A stretch of DNA of 5,269 nt from the NCBI GenBank assembly GCA_937926325.1, contig CALAZQ010000595.1, forward strand, positions 1-5,269, read 5' to 3'. A model generated the notes under the pieces. That model saw nothing but the letters and a program-made list of their open reading frames with translations. It was not told where the DNA came from and searched no databases. Each line of letters opens with the position of its first letter. Position 1 is the first letter of the stretch. This DNA comes from an uncultured Planctomycetaceae bacterium. Lineage in GTDB: Bacteria > Planctomycetota > Planctomycetia > Pirellulales > UBA1268. Made by a program: the position numbers and the translations under genes. Of the stretch, positions 5,221-5,269 are shown piece by piece.

Positions 5221-5269
5221 CTTTTCCAAAAGGATCGTTCACCATTCAGTCAATTACCGTTTCCTGAAG

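Noticed and set aside
5221..5269. TTGACT hexamer considered as the -35 of a promoter for the DUF1080 gene
   Set aside because: No acceptable -10 hexamer lies 16-18 bases downstream, and the window ends too close to judge.

Overview
The window is a GC-rich bacterial segment, most likely from a planctomycete or another PVC-group bacterium. This is an inference from three things: a sensor kinase with discoidin-like repeats in its extracytoplasmic part, a NarL-type regulator directly behind it, and a secreted DUF1080 (3-keto-disaccharide hydrolase family) protein. No rRNA, tRNA, CRISPR array or intact transposase was seen.

Layout. Positions 1-300 (+) hold the interior of a Fic-domain protein, cut by the window start and losing family resemblance soon after the conserved GNLS segment. 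Positions 301-530 hold no gene that I can recognise. Positions 531-1090 (-) hold a compact toxin-antitoxin operon of the BrnT/BrnA type, toxin first, with a 4-base ATGA overlap. Just upstream, at 1100-1128 (-), is a good sigma70-like promoter with short inverted repeats. Positions 1310-3934 (+) hold a two-component operon: a membrane histidine kinase with about two discoidin-like sensor domains, then a NarL/FixJ-type response regulator 9 bases later. Positions 3935-4081 (+) hold an orphan coding remnant that looks like the C-terminal end of a GNAT acetyltransferase, in frame with the regulator's stop codon. Positions 4092-5207 (-) hold a convergent gene for an exported protein that joins an NTF2-like (SnoaL/DUF4440-type) domain to a DUF1080 domain.

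How the parts may work together. The left third is an accessory patch: a broken Fic gene beside a self-regulated toxin-antitoxin pair. The right two thirds suggest carbohydrate sensing and use: the kinase carries folds that often bind glycans, its regulator would act on DNA, and a secreted sugar-processing-type protein lies next to them in the opposite direction. A regulatory link between the two is inference from position only. The least routine points are the nearly leaderless toxin start beside a strongly signalled antitoxin start, the GNAT-like remnant behind the regulator, and the NTF2-like/DUF1080 fusion.
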